The position numbers were made by a program, and so were the translations under genes. Positions 20,328-29,938 of a stretch of 52,967 nucleotides of DNA are shown here, in pieces. The notes under the pieces were generated by a model. That model made no database searches. It was not told the DNA's origin and saw nothing but the letters and a program-made list of their open reading frames with translations. Source of the stretch: Clostridiales bacterium. GTDB taxonomy: Bacteria > Bacillota > Clostridia > Oscillospirales > Feifaniaceae. The DNA is taken from contig JAAYBB010000061.1 of assembly GCA_012719075.1 (NCBI GenBank), positions 1-52,967 on the forward strand. The letters run 5' to 3'. Positions within the stretch are counted from its first letter, which is position 1. Every line of letters begins with the position of its first letter.

Positions 20328-20543
20328 CCCTTTTACAAACGAGGCACCAGCTTTGGCGTTTTTAACACCGGCTACGGCCTGGCCCTGCTGATCGGCTCGG
20401 CGCTGATGGGCCGGCTGTACGACCTCAGTCAAACGGGGGTCCTGATCGCCTTTACCTGCGCGGCAGAGACAATCGCCGTCTTCCCGTATGTCAACATGAT
20501 TCGCACGGTAAAAGCGGCAAGGGAGATGGAGGCGGCCGTGTAG
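20328..20543 (+). pseudogene. C-terminal remnant of an MFS transporter
   Basis: About 72 codons read TPFYKRGTSFGVFNTGYG followed by ALLIGSALMGRLYDLS and a final hydrophobic helix, ending in a basic tail before TAG. This is the form of the last two helices of a major facilitator superfamily protein (a RGTxFGxFNxxYG loop then GxxxGxLYD). No N-terminal part exists upstream: the frame runs back only to unrelated sequence and there is no ribosome-binding site. It is a different MFS subfamily from the intact transporter at 27929-29152. I read it as the scar of a deletion or of a partial insertion. Confidence 0.6.
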
Positions 20544-20619
20544 CTGCAGCGGACTTTGAGAGGTTGGTTTTGACCTAAACAGGAAAAGGGCAATCTTCAT
20601 CGCATGTGACATTGAATTA

Positions 20620-20661
20620 CCAAACCGCCCGGCCCTGCGTTGACAGGGCCGGGCGGTTTGG
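20620..20661. terminator. Perfect 18-bp hairpin downstream of addA
   Basis: Arms 20620-20637 and 20644-20661 (CCAAACCGCCCGGCCCTG and its complement) pair perfectly around 6 bases. It lies 22 bases after the addA stop codon on the minus strand, without a proper T tract on either side. It probably ends the addBA transcript. Confidence 0.65.
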
Positions 20662-20683
20662 CGTTCTCATGAACTGCCATGGC

Positions 20684-23600
20684 TCACGGCAGCTCAATCG
20701 CGCGGTTCAGGCTGAACGAGTAGAGAATGCAGCACTTGACCGGCCGGCCGCTCATGCGCCCGTAGGCCAGCTTGTACAGCTCGAGCTGGCGGCGGTAGCG
20801 CTGCAGCAGCACCTGCTCCGACACCACGCGGTCGCTCTTGTAGTCGACGATGACGTCGCCGTCCTGCTCCTGGAACACGCAGTCGATCATGCCCTGCAGC
20901 AGCAGCTGCTCCCCGGCCGCCTCGGGCGGCGTCTCGGGGAACAGCAGGCCGGCCGGGCAGAGCTGGATGACCTTGAGCTCGCGCGAGAGGGCCTTTGCGC
21001 GGGTCATGCGCCGGAACAGGTCGCTCTCTGTAAAGGAGATTACCTTGTCAAGCGGGATCAGCGCCCGCTGGCGCTCGCTCAAAAAGCCCTTGCGCACCAG
21101 CTCGTCGATCTCGGCCACGGGGTCGGCGGCCAGGCGCTGCAGGTAGCCGTACTGCACCAGCTCGTGTAGCGCGGTGCCGATTTCGGCGGCCGAGGCCGGC
21201 CGCTGCTGCAAGAAGTCCGGGTGCCGCAGGCTGCTCTGCAGCCGGTAGGCCGCCAGCAGCGCCCCCTGCGGCAGGTCGGATTCCTGCGGGGTGCCGAGGT
21301 CGCTCAGGCGGGTCACGGTCAGCTTGGTGGGCAGCAGCGAGGCGGCGGCGTTTCCGCAGGGGGCCAGCTGCGCCGAGAGGTCCTGCGGGACCGGCCGGCC
21401 CTGCGGCACGGCCGCGGGCGCCGCGTGCGGCGCAACAAGCGGTTCCGGCAGCGCGGGCGGCAGCAAGTTCAGCGTGCAGGGGCAGGGCAGCGGTGCGGCC
21501 GGCGGCTCCAGGCCGTAGTAGTCGCACAGCGCCGCGCCGGGCTCGGTGGCCTGCAGGGCCAGCAGCAACATGGCGGCCGGGCTCTGGGCCCCGGTGAGCT
21601 GGGCCGGGTGCAGCAGGCCTTGCCGGAAGATGGCCGGCCCCATGCGCGTGACGCTGCCGCGCGCCAAGGAGGCGTCGGCAAACAGGATCAGCCGCTCTCT
21701 GGCCCGGGTGACCGCGACATAGAGACAGCGCAGCTCCTCGGCCCGGCTCTCGCGGTTCAGCCGCTGGCGCACGGCGGCCCGCTGCAGCGTCTCGAACTCC
21801 ACCATGCGCGCGCCGTCCCGCCGCTTGAGGCCGATGCCGACCTCGCTCTGGACCTGAAAGCGCCGCTGCAGATCGACGGTCGAAAAGCCGTGCGCCAGGT
21901 CGCAGAGCAGCACGATCGGGTACTCGAGTCCCTTGGACTTGTGGATGCTCAGAATGCGCACGGCGTCGCCGCCCTCGGCCAGGCGCTTGGCCGCCGGCAG
22001 GTCCCGGCGGTTGCGGCAGAGCCCCTCGAGGTAGAGGTTGAAGCGGAAGAGGCCCTTGAAGGCGGTCTGCTCGTACTCGGCGGCATAGCGCTGCAGCAGC
22101 CGGATGTTGGCCAGCCGCAGGTCGGCCAACGGCATGGCCGCCGCCACCGAGAGGAAGCCCGTGCGCTCGAGCAGGCGCGAGAGCAGGCGCTCGACCGGCT
22201 CCTGCGCGGCCAGCGCGCGGAACTCCCCGAGGTGGGTCAAAAAGAGGGCGGCCTTTGGCAACGCCTTGGCGGCCGCCTGCACGCAGTGGTAAAAGGCGGC
22301 CTCCTCGGGCAGCGCAAGGCGGATTTCGGCCAGCTCGTCGGCCGTGATGCCGTAGATGGGCGAGCGCAGCACCGCCGCCAGGTGGACGTCCTGCAGCGGG
22401 TTGTCGATGACCTTGAGGTAGGAGAGCAGGATGGAGATCTCCTCCCGCTCGAAAAAGACCTCTTCAGCGTCGGCATGGGCCGGGATGCCGGCCGCCAGCA
22501 GGGCCTGCTCAAACACGCCCGCGCGGCCCCTGACCGTGCGCATCAGCAGGGCGATGTCGCCGGGCCGGGCCGGGCGGTCCCCGCCGGCCCCGTCGGAGAG
22601 GCGCTCTTCCGCAAGCAGCCGTGAGACGCGCCGCGCCACCAGCGCCGCCTCCCGCTCGAGGCCGGCCGGCGCGGCGTCCTCCTCCCCGTCCATGTCCAGC
22701 TCGTCCTCCGGCAGGGGCTCCGGCGGCCGCACGATCAGGTTGAGCTCCACCGGCCGGTCCTGCGCCGGGTCGTAGGCCGTGGCGCCAAACTGCAGCGCCT
22801 CGCCCTCGTAGGACAGCCCGCCGAAGTCCTCCTGCATGGTCAGGCTGAAGAGCACGTTGGCAAAGTCCAGAATCGGGGCGCGGCTGCGGAAGTTGCGGTT
22901 GAGCGCGCACTGCTGCTGCGGCGCCTCCCCGCCCCCGGCGGCGGGGGGAAAGCGGTGCTTTTTCTCGATGAAGATTTTCGGCTCGGCGCGGCGGAACAGG
23001 TAGATGCTCTGCTTGGCGTCCCCCACCAGAAACAGGTTGCGCCCCTCGCGCGAGAGGCAGGTGAAGATCGCGTCCTGCAGCGCATTGGTGTCCTGGTACT
23101 CGTCCACGAGGATTTCGCGGTACCGGCGCGAGAGCGTCTTTGCCAGCGCGGTCGGCCGGGGAGCGCCGTCCTGCCCGCCCTGCTCCACCAGCAGCGCGTA
23201 GGCGTAGCGCGAGAGGTCCTCGTAGTCGAGGATGCGCCGCTCCCGCTTGGCCTGCGAAAAGCGGCGCTCGAGCTCCAGCGCAAACGAGGTGGTGGCCTCG
23301 ATGGCCGGCAGCAGCGCCGCGGCGTCCTCGTCGGCCTCGGCGCGGGTCAGGAAAAAGAGGTCCCGCCGCATGCGCAGCAGGCAGCTCTTGACCTCGTCCC
23401 GCAGCGCCGTGACCCGGGCTTTGAGCACCGGGTCGGCGCCCCGCGCGGCCGCAAAGCGCGGCATGCTCCAGGTCCGCAGGCTGTGGACAACCGAGTCAAC
23501 GTCGGCCTCCATGTGCGCCTCGATGAAGTCGAGGTCCCGCCCCAGCTCGAGCAGCGCGGGCAGGTACTTCTCCTCAAGCGGCGGGTCCAGGCGCGCAAGC

Positions 23601-24310
23601 GCCCCGGCGCGCGCCAGCAGCAGCCGGGCATAGTCGACCTGAGTGGCGGCGGCCAGCAGCAGCTCCTGCACATAGGGGCGGTCACACCAGGCCGGCGGGT
23701 CGCGGTAGAGGGCGCACTGCCGGGCCAGCCACCTGTCGGGGTCGGGTACCCCCTTGAGCTCGCCGCGCAGGCGCAGAACCACCTCGACAAAGCGGGCGTC
23801 GTCCCGCGCGGCCGAGAAGTACTCCGCCGCCGCGAGAAAGTCGGGGTCCCCGCCGGCATAGCGCTGCTCGAGCAGCGCCGACAGCGTCTCCTCGAGCAGC
23901 AGCTCGAGCTCGGTCTCGGGCGCGATGCGGGCGGCCGGGGAAATTTCGAGCCGGTCGGAAAACTCCCGCACGAGCTGGTAGTAAAAGCTGTCGATGGTCT
24001 CGAAGTGGGCCTGGGGCAGCAGCGCCAGCTGGCGCATGACGCGGCGGTCGCCGGGCCGCCGCTCGAGCTCGTCGTACAGCGCCGAGGCCATCTTCTCGCG
24101 CAGTTCGGCCGCGGCCGCCCGCGTGAAGGTCACGACCAGAAACTCGGTGACGTCGACGGGGTGCGCCTCGTCCAGCAGGCGGTCGAGGATGCGCCGGACC
24201 AGCACCGCCGTCTTGCCCGAGCCGGCCGCCGCGGTCACCAGCAGCGAGCCGCCGCGGTGCCGGATGGCGGCCTGCTGCTCGGGGGTGGGCAAAAATTCAG
24301 ACTTGGCCAT
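20684..24310 (-). CDS. addA: ATP-dependent helicase/nuclease subunit A
   Basis: The 1208-residue protein is the UvrD-type helicase plus nuclease subunit of AddAB, the Gram-positive counterpart of RecBCD that resects double-strand breaks. The Walker A motif AAAGSGKT is at residues 27-34, followed by VVTFTRAAAAELREKM. Helicase motifs VDEYQDTN, FLVGDAKQSIY and VTRARERLIL are intact. The C-terminal PD-(D/E)XK nuclease has D1143, D1156 and K1158 (IDC...VDYK). The ATG at 24310 has a GGGAGGG site 5 bases upstream; a GTG two codons earlier is less likely. It overlaps the end of addB by 14 bases, showing translational coupling, and shares the addB promoter. Confidence 0.96.
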   Translation of the reverse strand: MAKSEFLPTPEQQAAIRHRGGSLLVTAAAGSGKTAVLVRRILDRLLDEAHPVDVTEFLVVTFTRAAAAELREKMASALYDELERRPGDRRVMRQLALLPQAHFETIDSFYYQLVREFSDRLEISPAARIAPETELELLLEETLSALLEQRYAGGDPDFLAAAEYFSAARDDARFVEVVLRLRGELKGVPDPDRWLARQCALYRDPPAWCDRPYVQELLLAAATQVDYARLLLARAGALARLDPPLEEKYLPALLELGRDLDFIEAHMEADVDSVVHSLRTWSMPRFAAARGADPVLKARVTALRDEVKSCLLRMRRDLFFLTRAEADEDAAALLPAIEATTSFALELERRFSQAKRERRILDYEDLSRYAYALLVEQGGQDGAPRPTALAKTLSRRYREILVDEYQDTNALQDAIFTCLSREGRNLFLVGDAKQSIYLFRRAEPKIFIEKKHRFPPAAGGGEAPQQQCALNRNFRSRAPILDFANVLFSLTMQEDFGGLSYEGEALQFGATAYDPAQDRPVELNLIVRPPEPLPEDELDMDGEEDAAPAGLEREAALVARRVSRLLAEERLSDGAGGDRPARPGDIALLMRTVRGRAGVFEQALLAAGIPAHADAEEVFFEREEISILLSYLKVIDNPLQDVHLAAVLRSPIYGITADELAEIRLALPEEAAFYHCVQAAAKALPKAALFLTHLGEFRALAAQEPVERLLSRLLERTGFLSVAAAMPLADLRLANIRLLQRYAAEYEQTAFKGLFRFNLYLEGLCRNRRDLPAAKRLAEGGDAVRILSIHKSKGLEYPIVLLCDLAHGFSTVDLQRRFQVQSEVGIGLKRRDGARMVEFETLQRAAVRQRLNRESRAEELRCLYVAVTRARERLILFADASLARGSVTRMGPAIFRQGLLHPAQLTGAQSPAAMLLLALQATEPGAALCDYYGLEPPAAPLPCPCTLNLLPPALPEPLVAPHAAPAAVPQGRPVPQDLSAQLAPCGNAAASLLPTKLTVTRLSDLGTPQESDLPQGALLAAYRLQSSLRHPDFLQQRPASAAEIGTALHELVQYGYLQRLAADPVAEIDELVRKGFLSERQRALIPLDKVISFTESDLFRRMTRAKALSRELKVIQLCPAGLLFPETPPEAAGEQLLLQGMIDCVFQEQDGDVIVDYKSDRVVSEQVLLQRYRRQLELYKLAYGRMSGRPVKCCILYSFSLNRAIELP

Positions 24311-27300
24311 GCTCACCCTCCCTTGCGGCGGCCTGCCGCAGCACCGCCCGCCAGAAGTCGGCGGCCGACAGCGCGGCCGGCGTGCGCTCCTCGCCCTCCC
24401 AGCGGCAGACCGGGGCCATGTCGCAAAAGCGGCAGGCGTCCACGCCGGCGCGCCGCCGGTCGCGGATGGGGTTGACCGACACCTGGCCCTGCTGCAGCGC
24501 CTGCGCGGTGTCTCTGAGCAGCTGTTCGATGTAGACCTGCAGCGCGCCGAGCTCCTCGAGCGAGGCCAGCGAGGAGCCCCTGCGGTCGATCTGCAACACG
24601 CCGTCCCGCTCCCTGGCCGAGACCGGCAGGTGCTGAAAGCGGCCGCTCCTGTCCATGGCCAGCAGCACCTCCTCGCGGTCCAGCAGCAGGCCGTTGCGCC
24701 GGATCAGCTTCTTGCGCTCCCGCTGCAGCGCCTCGTCGTCGATGGCGCGGTCGTCGGCCGAGACGATGTCCAGCCGCACCGGCGCATAGACCACGCCGGC
24801 CGGCAGCAGGTTTTCGCCGTAGCGCTGCTGCCCGTTTTGCAGCAGCGCGCTGAGGTAGAGCAGCATCTGCAGGCCGATGCCCTGGTACAGCTCGCCGTAC
24901 TCGAGCTGGCGCAGGCCGGTCTTGTAGTCCACCACGCGCAGGTAGAGCGCGCCGTCCTTGCGGTAGCCGTCCACGCGGTCGACGCGGCCGGTCACGACGA
25001 CGGCCTGTTCGCCTTCGCCATAGCGCAGCGGCGGGATGTCGCGGCCGACCGCCAGCTCGAGGTCGAGCGGGCGAAAGTCGCTGTTTTTGAACTCCTCGAT
25101 CAGCAGCAGCAGGTAGTCGCAGAGGATGCGGTTCAGCCGCGAAAAGAGGTAGGCAAAGCGCGCCGGCCGCTCGGCCAGGTCGGGCAGGTGGCGGGCCTTG
25201 TACTGCTCGACGGCCTCCTCGACCAGCGGCGCGATGTCGGCCGGGGAAAGCCGCTCGGCAAAGTCGGGGCCCGCGCGGCCAAAGAAGGTCTCGAGCACCT
25301 CGTGCATGAAGCTGCCGACCTGCAGCGCGTCGAGCTCGCTCTTGCGCCGCGGCCTCAGGCGTAGGCCGTACTGACAGAAGTAGGAGAAGTTGCAGAGTGT
25401 AAAGCGCTCGAGCGAGGTGGGGGAGAGGCTGCCGGCTGGCCCGTAGAGGCGCCGGAGCGCCGGCGCATGCAGGCGGCTGGGCGCCGAGCGGCCCCGGTCG
25501 CAGGCCGCGCGGACGGCCTCGATGCGCGCGCGCTGCGCGGGGTCCTTGGAGAAGTGGGCGAACAGCGCCTCGGCGAGCGGGTCCCGCTCGTCCAGCGCCA
25601 GCAGGCGGTCAAAGGCCTGCCCCTCCGACTGCAGCGCGGCCGGGTCGGCCAGCAGCGGGCCGGCGTCGAGCGCCGTCAGGCCGGGGAAGAGCTGCAACAG
25701 ATTTTGCAGGTAGGGGGAGGGGCGGCAGGTCTGCCCGGCCTGGTCGAGGGCGTAGGTGACGACCAGCCGGTCGGTCGGGGCGGTCAGCGCCAGGTAGGCG
25801 TAATGCTGCTCGTCCAGCGCGCTCTGCGCGGCCTCCTGTGCTAGGCGCAGGTCGTGCAGGCGCAGCAGGCCGCGCTCCTGCTCGCTGAGCAGGCTCTCGG
25901 CCGAGAGCAGCATCGGGAAGCGGTCGGCGCAGAAGTCCAGCACAAAGGCACAGCGCACCGAGCGGGGCAGCAGCCGGTCGGTGCCCAGCACCATGACCTG
26001 GTCGACCGTGGCCGGGATGACCCCGAGCCGGGTCTGGGCGGCCGCGATGCGCAGCAGCTCCACGTAGCGGCGGGGCGAGATGCCCGGCTCGGCCAGCGCG
26101 GCCATCTGCTCGAGCAGCGTCGCCACGGCCTCCCACACCTGCTCGTATTCCAGTGCCTCGGCCTCGCGGCCGTCCGCGCGGCAACGCTCGATGGCCTGCG
26201 CGAGAATCTGCTCGGCGCCCAGCTGCTCGAGCAGCCGGTGGACGGCGGTTGAAATCGCCAGCGCGCCGCCCTGCGCGATGTCCCGCTCAAAGCGCAGCAG
26301 CGGGTCGACCGCCTGCCGCCGCATGGTCTCGAGGTCGGCCAGCCGCGCGCGGGCCCGCTGGTCAAAGCGGCCCTCGGCGCCGTCGGGGTGCAGCGCAAAG
26401 GGCCTGCGCCAGCCGCCGCGGCTGATGTCCCAGGCGTAGGCGTAGTTTTCCAGGTGGTCCACCTTTTCAATGGGCAGGCCGGCCAGGCCGGTCTTGAGGT
26501 AGGTGAAGACATCCTCGTAGGCAAAGCCGCCCAGCACGCAGGAGAAGGCCGCAAAGATCAGCATCACCAGCGGCTTGGAGGTCAGCTCCACGCGGCGGTC
26601 GAGCTGGACCGGGATGCCGAACTTGGCAAACACCGCCTCGAGCAGGGCCGGGTCGGGCGGCGCCTGCCGCACGACGACGGCGACGTCGCGCCAGCGGTAC
26701 CCCTCGCTGCGCACCAGCCGGCAGATCTCGGCGGCGACGCAGCAGAGCTCGTCGTAGTGGCTGTCGGCCCGCAGCAGCGTGAGCGCCTCCGGCGCCCCCT
26801 CGAAGGGGTTGGGGTTCGGGCGCAAAAACTGGCGCTCCAGGTGGTGCAGCTCGGCCGGCAGGTCCGGCCGCTGCGCTGCGCACAGGTCGGGCTTGAGGCC
26901 GCAGCCGACCTCCTGTGCCAATTGGCGCAGCCGCTCGGCGGTGTGCAGCGCGGCCGAAAAGACCCCTTCCGCGTCGCCGAAGGGGTCGGCCAGCAGCGAG
27001 ACGGTCACCTCGCTGCCCGAGGCCAGCATGCGCTCGACGGCGCTGAGCTCCTGCGGCGTAAAGCCCTTGAAGTGCGTGATGAAGACATCGGTGCGGTCGA
27101 AGATGTTGTGCTCCCACAGCAGCTCCACGGCGGCGTCCAGCGCAAACTGCGCGCAGAGCGCCCCCTCCCCGATGCGGGCGAGGTAGGCGGCGTAGAGCAG
27201 CGAGAGGTCGCAGAGCTTGTCCCCGAGCTCGGCATCCGGCAGGTCGCCGCAGAGCCGCCGCAGGTCGTCGGGGTCGACGCACTGGGCGGAAAACTCGTCG

Positions 27301-27665
27301 AACTGGCGCTTGAGCTGCTCGATGAAGTCGGGCTTGAGTGCGGCGTTTTGATAGTGGCGCAGGTGGGGGCGCGTGGCCTCGACCGCGCCCGAGAGCAGGA
27401 TGCGGGCGCCGCCGTCGGTCAGCAGGCGGCGGTTCCGCCCGCCCAGTCGGCGAAAGACGTAGTCGGGCAGCCGCCGGAAGCTGAGCACCTCGAGCCAGAG
27501 CGGCAGCCCGTCGCCAAAGCGCTCGAGCAGATGGCGCTCGGCGGTCAGCGAGAACTGCTCCGGCACGATCAGCAGGCACCTGCGCAGTCCCTCCCGCTGC
27601 TTCAGCAGCGAGAATAGCCGCTCCTCCCGGTCGCTGTCGGCCGTGCCGAACAGCAGCTGCAACAT
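24297..27665 (-). CDS. addB: ATP-dependent helicase/nuclease subunit B
   Basis: The 1122-residue subunit carries the second AddAB nuclease and the Chi-recognising inactive helicase fold. The N-terminus MLQLLFGTADSDREERL corresponds to the degenerate nucleotide-binding start of AddB. The iron-sulfur staple that encloses the nuclease domain is complete: C758 in FTLCNFSYFC, then C1078-x2-C1081-x5-C1087 in CRFCDMAPVC. The nuclease core includes MHEVLETFF, RVDRVDGY and VVDYKTG. The ATG at 27665 follows AAGGGGGAA at good spacing; in-frame GTG codons further upstream lie in the leader. It is the first gene of the addBA operon and has an extended -10 promoter. Confidence 0.95.
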   Translation of the reverse strand: MLQLLFGTADSDREERLFSLLKQREGLRRCLLIVPEQFSLTAERHLLERFGDGLPLWLEVLSFRRLPDYVFRRLGGRNRRLLTDGGARILLSGAVEATRPHLRHYQNAALKPDFIEQLKRQFDEFSAQCVDPDDLRRLCGDLPDAELGDKLCDLSLLYAAYLARIGEGALCAQFALDAAVELLWEHNIFDRTDVFITHFKGFTPQELSAVERMLASGSEVTVSLLADPFGDAEGVFSAALHTAERLRQLAQEVGCGLKPDLCAAQRPDLPAELHHLERQFLRPNPNPFEGAPEALTLLRADSHYDELCCVAAEICRLVRSEGYRWRDVAVVVRQAPPDPALLEAVFAKFGIPVQLDRRVELTSKPLVMLIFAAFSCVLGGFAYEDVFTYLKTGLAGLPIEKVDHLENYAYAWDISRGGWRRPFALHPDGAEGRFDQRARARLADLETMRRQAVDPLLRFERDIAQGGALAISTAVHRLLEQLGAEQILAQAIERCRADGREAEALEYEQVWEAVATLLEQMAALAEPGISPRRYVELLRIAAAQTRLGVIPATVDQVMVLGTDRLLPRSVRCAFVLDFCADRFPMLLSAESLLSEQERGLLRLHDLRLAQEAAQSALDEQHYAYLALTAPTDRLVVTYALDQAGQTCRPSPYLQNLLQLFPGLTALDAGPLLADPAALQSEGQAFDRLLALDERDPLAEALFAHFSKDPAQRARIEAVRAACDRGRSAPSRLHAPALRRLYGPAGSLSPTSLERFTLCNFSYFCQYGLRLRPRRKSELDALQVGSFMHEVLETFFGRAGPDFAERLSPADIAPLVEEAVEQYKARHLPDLAERPARFAYLFSRLNRILCDYLLLLIEEFKNSDFRPLDLELAVGRDIPPLRYGEGEQAVVVTGRVDRVDGYRKDGALYLRVVDYKTGLRQLEYGELYQGIGLQMLLYLSALLQNGQQRYGENLLPAGVVYAPVRLDIVSADDRAIDDEALQRERKKLIRRNGLLLDREEVLLAMDRSGRFQHLPVSARERDGVLQIDRRGSSLASLEELGALQVYIEQLLRDTAQALQQGQVSVNPIRDRRRAGVDACRFCDMAPVCRWEGEERTPAALSAADFWRAVLRQAAAREGEHGQV

Positions 27666-27733
27666 CAAAATTCCCCCTTGTCCGGCGACGGCGGTAAAGA
27701 CCACCGAGTCTGTGGCCGTTCGTTTTCGCCCCC

Positions 27734-27763
27734 ATTATACCAAACCGCGCGCAAAGGGGGCAA
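27734..27763 (-). promoter_or_regulatory. Sigma-A promoter of addBA
   Basis: On the minus strand TTGCCC (27758-27763) and a perfect TATAAT (27734-27739) are 18 bases apart, and TGG precedes the -10, making it an extended -10 promoter. Confidence 0.7.
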
Positions 27764-27837
27764 ATGGTCTTTTGGGGCCGAGGCGCCCGGCCCGCTGCCC
27801 GCCCTTTTAAACAGGTTTTCAAAAATCTGGTCGAAGA

Positions 27838-27866
27838 TTGTATTCTATGGCGCCGTGTGATATAAT
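27838..27866 (+). promoter_or_regulatory. Sigma-A promoter of the MFS transporter gene
   Basis: A perfect TATAAT (27861-27866) preceded by TGA (extended -10) lies 17 bases after a poor -35, TTGTAT (27838-27843). It diverges from the addBA promoter about 75 bases away. Confidence 0.65.
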
Positions 27867-27928
27867 CATCTCTGTTTTGCATCGCTGAACCGCATCCATC
27901 AAATCATCTGTGCCGGGAGGAATGACGT

Positions 27929-29152
27929 GTGACCGACAAGCGGCGAATGGCCCTGTTCATGCTCGTCAACGTCATGTTCAACATCGGGGCCAACTGTCAC
28001 CACCCCAACACGCCGACGCTGTTTAAAAATCTGGGGCTCCCGGATTACATGTTCGGCTATGCGCTGGCCGCCATGCTGGTCATGAACTTTTTGTTTTCGC
28101 CCTTCTGGGGCAAGCTCAACACCTACATCAGCAGCAAGTTCTGCATGCTGGTGGCCTGTGGCGGCTACGGCCTCGGGCAGCTCTTTTTCGGGCTTGCGCG
28201 CACGAGTGGGCAGTTTTTGTTTGCGCGCGCCTTTGCCGGCGTCTTTTCGAGCGGCGCCTTTGTCAGCATCATCAACTATGTGGTCAACACCTCGGAGGAC
28301 GGCGAGCGCGGGACCAACCTGACCGTGACCGCCACGATCCAGTCGGTGGCCGGCGCCTTCGGCTACTTTGTCGGGGGCATGCTCGGGGAGATTTCGGCCT
28401 TCTTTGCCATCGCCTTTCAGAGCGTGCTGCTGGCCTGTTGCGGAGTCTTCTTCCTGCTGGTCTGCAAAAACGACGCCAAGATCTCCCTCAAGGAGGTCAA
28501 GACCCGCCAGCTGGTCCGCGAGGCCAACCCCTTTGCGGCCTTCATGGCCAGCGGCGAGTTCATGACCTTTGCGCTGGCCATCTTCTTTACGGTCTGCACG
28601 CTGCACGCGATGGGACAGACCGCCTTTGACCAGTCCTTCAACTACTACTTAAAGGATCAGTTCAACTTCTCCTCGGGCTACAACGGCGTGCTCAAGGCGT
28701 TGATGGGCCTGATTACGCTGCTGGCCAACAGCACCCTGTGCATGTACCTGATTCGGCGCACCGATGTGAACCGCTCGGTCATCGGCGTGCTGTCGGTCTG
28801 CGCCGTCACCATGCTGGCCGTGATCTTCCAGCAGAGCATGATCCCCTTTGTGGTGCTCAACGTCATCTTCTACGCGCTGGCCGCCTCGGTGGTGCCGCTG
28901 ATCCAGAGCATCGCCGCCGATTCGGCCAAGGGCAAGGACAGCAACCTCGTCATGGGCTTTTTCAACGCCATGAAGTCGCTGGGCGGCATCCTGGGCGCCA
29001 TGGTGGCCGGCAGCTTTTACGCCATGAATCCGATCTACCCCTTTGTCTTCAGCTTTGCAGCGATGCTGCTGGCCACGTTCTGTGCGGCCTCCTACTACCG
29101 AAAGACAAGGAAGGCGCCCGCGCCCGAACCGGCGGGCGTGCAGGGGGGATGA
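27929..29152 (+). CDS. Major facilitator superfamily transporter
   Basis: The 407-residue protein has twelve predicted membrane helices in two halves joined by a basic loop (CKNDAKISLKEVKTRQ). The first half carries a loop resembling MFS motif A (FSPFWGKLN) and the GGYGLGQLFFGLARTSGQ helix; the second half has MGFFNAMKSLGGILGAMVAG. These features support a secondary drug- or metabolite-exporting carrier, but the substrate cannot be read. The start is GTG at 27929, chosen for the GGAGG at 27916-27920. The following gene has its own promoter beginning inside the 3' end, so co-transcription is optional. Confidence 0.88.
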   Translation: MTDKRRMALFMLVNVMFNIGANCHHPNTPTLFKNLGLPDYMFGYALAAMLVMNFLFSPFWGKLNTYISSKFCMLVACGGYGLGQLFFGLARTSGQFLFARAFAGVFSSGAFVSIINYVVNTSEDGERGTNLTVTATIQSVAGAFGYFVGGMLGEISAFFAIAFQSVLLACCGVFFLLVCKNDAKISLKEVKTRQLVREANPFAAFMASGEFMTFALAIFFTVCTLHAMGQTAFDQSFNYYLKDQFNFSSGYNGVLKALMGLITLLANSTLCMYLIRRTDVNRSVIGVLSVCAVTMLAVIFQQSMIPFVVLNVIFYALAASVVPLIQSIAADSAKGKDSNLVMGFFNAMKSLGGILGAMVAGSFYAMNPIYPFVFSFAAMLLATFCAASYYRKTRKAPAPEPAGVQGG

Positions 29153-29178
29153 CAGCCCCGCTGTGTCTGTGATACAAT
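29149..29178 (+). promoter_or_regulatory. Sigma-A promoter of the UlaG-like hydrolase gene
   Basis: ATGACA (29149-29154) and TACAAT (29173-29178) are 18 bases apart, each one mismatch from consensus. The -35 overlaps the stop codon of the transporter gene. Confidence 0.72.
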
Positions 29179-29206
29179 CAAAAAAAACAGGCGGGAGGGT
29201 TTTGGC

Positions 29207-29920
29207 ATGGGTGCGACCATCTGGTACCTCTATCACAGCGGCTTTGCGCTGCGGACCGAAGGGCATTTTCTGATCTTTGACTACTGGAAGATGGACCCCA
29301 GGGGTGGCGGGCTTGCGCAGGGGGTCATCAACCCCGCCGAGCTTGCGGACCTGGACGTCATCGCCTTTGCCTCCCACGCGCACGGGGACCACTACAGCCC
29401 CGAGCTGCTGCGCCTGGGCGAGGGCATCGCGCGCTACCGCGTGGTGCTCTCGGACGACATCCGGCCGGCGCCCGGCGCCCTGATGGTCGGGCCGGGCCAG
29501 CGGCTGGAGCAGCCCGACTTTGTGCTCGAGACGCTGGACTCCACCGACGAGGGCGTGGCCTTCCTGCTCGAGATCGACGGCCTGCGCATCTACCACGCCG
29601 GCGATCTCAACTGGTGGCACTGGGAGGGGGAGCCGGAGCCCTACAACACCGGCATGAAGGAAAAGTACCAGGCGCAGATTGCCAAGCTTGGCGGCCGGCC
29701 CATCGACCTCGCGTTTGTACCGGTCGACCCACGCCTTGGGGAGCAGTACCTGCTGGGCATCGACCACCTGATGCGTACGCAGGGAGTCAGGTGTGTGGTC
29801 CCGATGCACTTCGGCGACGATGTATCGGTCGTGGACCGCCTGCTGCGGGACCCGCAGTCGGCGCCCTACCGCGACCGCGTGCTTGCGCTGACGGCGCGCG
29901 GGCAGTCGGCCACCATTTGA
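29207..29920 (+). CDS. Metallo-beta-lactamase-fold hydrolase, UlaG-like
   Basis: The 237-residue protein has the metal-binding motif SHAHGDH, with H57, H59, D61 and H62, and a second site HAGDLN with H130 and D133. The late VVPMHFGDD supplies the remaining histidine. The YLYHSGFAL start and the compact length place it with the UlaG-like/beta-lactamase-2 group, cytoplasmic hydrolases of lactones, phosphodiesters or similar compounds; the substrate is unknown. GGGAGGG precedes the ATG at 29207. A strong bidirectional terminator follows. Confidence 0.85.
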   Translation: MGATIWYLYHSGFALRTEGHFLIFDYWKMDPRGGGLAQGVINPAELADLDVIAFASHAHGDHYSPELLRLGEGIARYRVVLSDDIRPAPGALMVGPGQRLEQPDFVLETLDSTDEGVAFLLEIDGLRIYHAGDLNWWHWEGEPEPYNTGMKEKYQAQIAKLGGRPIDLAFVPVDPRLGEQYLLGIDHLMRTQGVRCVVPMHFGDDVSVVDRLLRDPQSAPYRDRVLALTARGQSATI

Positions 29921-29938
29921 AGTGACGTTGTGCATGTA

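Larger units (their letters stand above)
20139..20683. other. Gene-poor region with two long inverted repeats and a transporter remnant
   Basis: This 545-base stretch between the convergent rarA and addA genes holds a 20-bp perfect inverted repeat with an inner stem, an AT-rich patch at about 20296-20340, the C-terminal remnant of an MFS transporter, and an 18-bp perfect inverted repeat. No complete gene is visible. Confidence 0.75.

Noticed and set aside
21221-22624. Long plus-strand open frames opposite addA and addB (for example 467 and 506 codons).
   Set aside because: Shadows of GC-rich coding sequence; translations are low-complexity (R, A, G, Q rich) and have no start signals.
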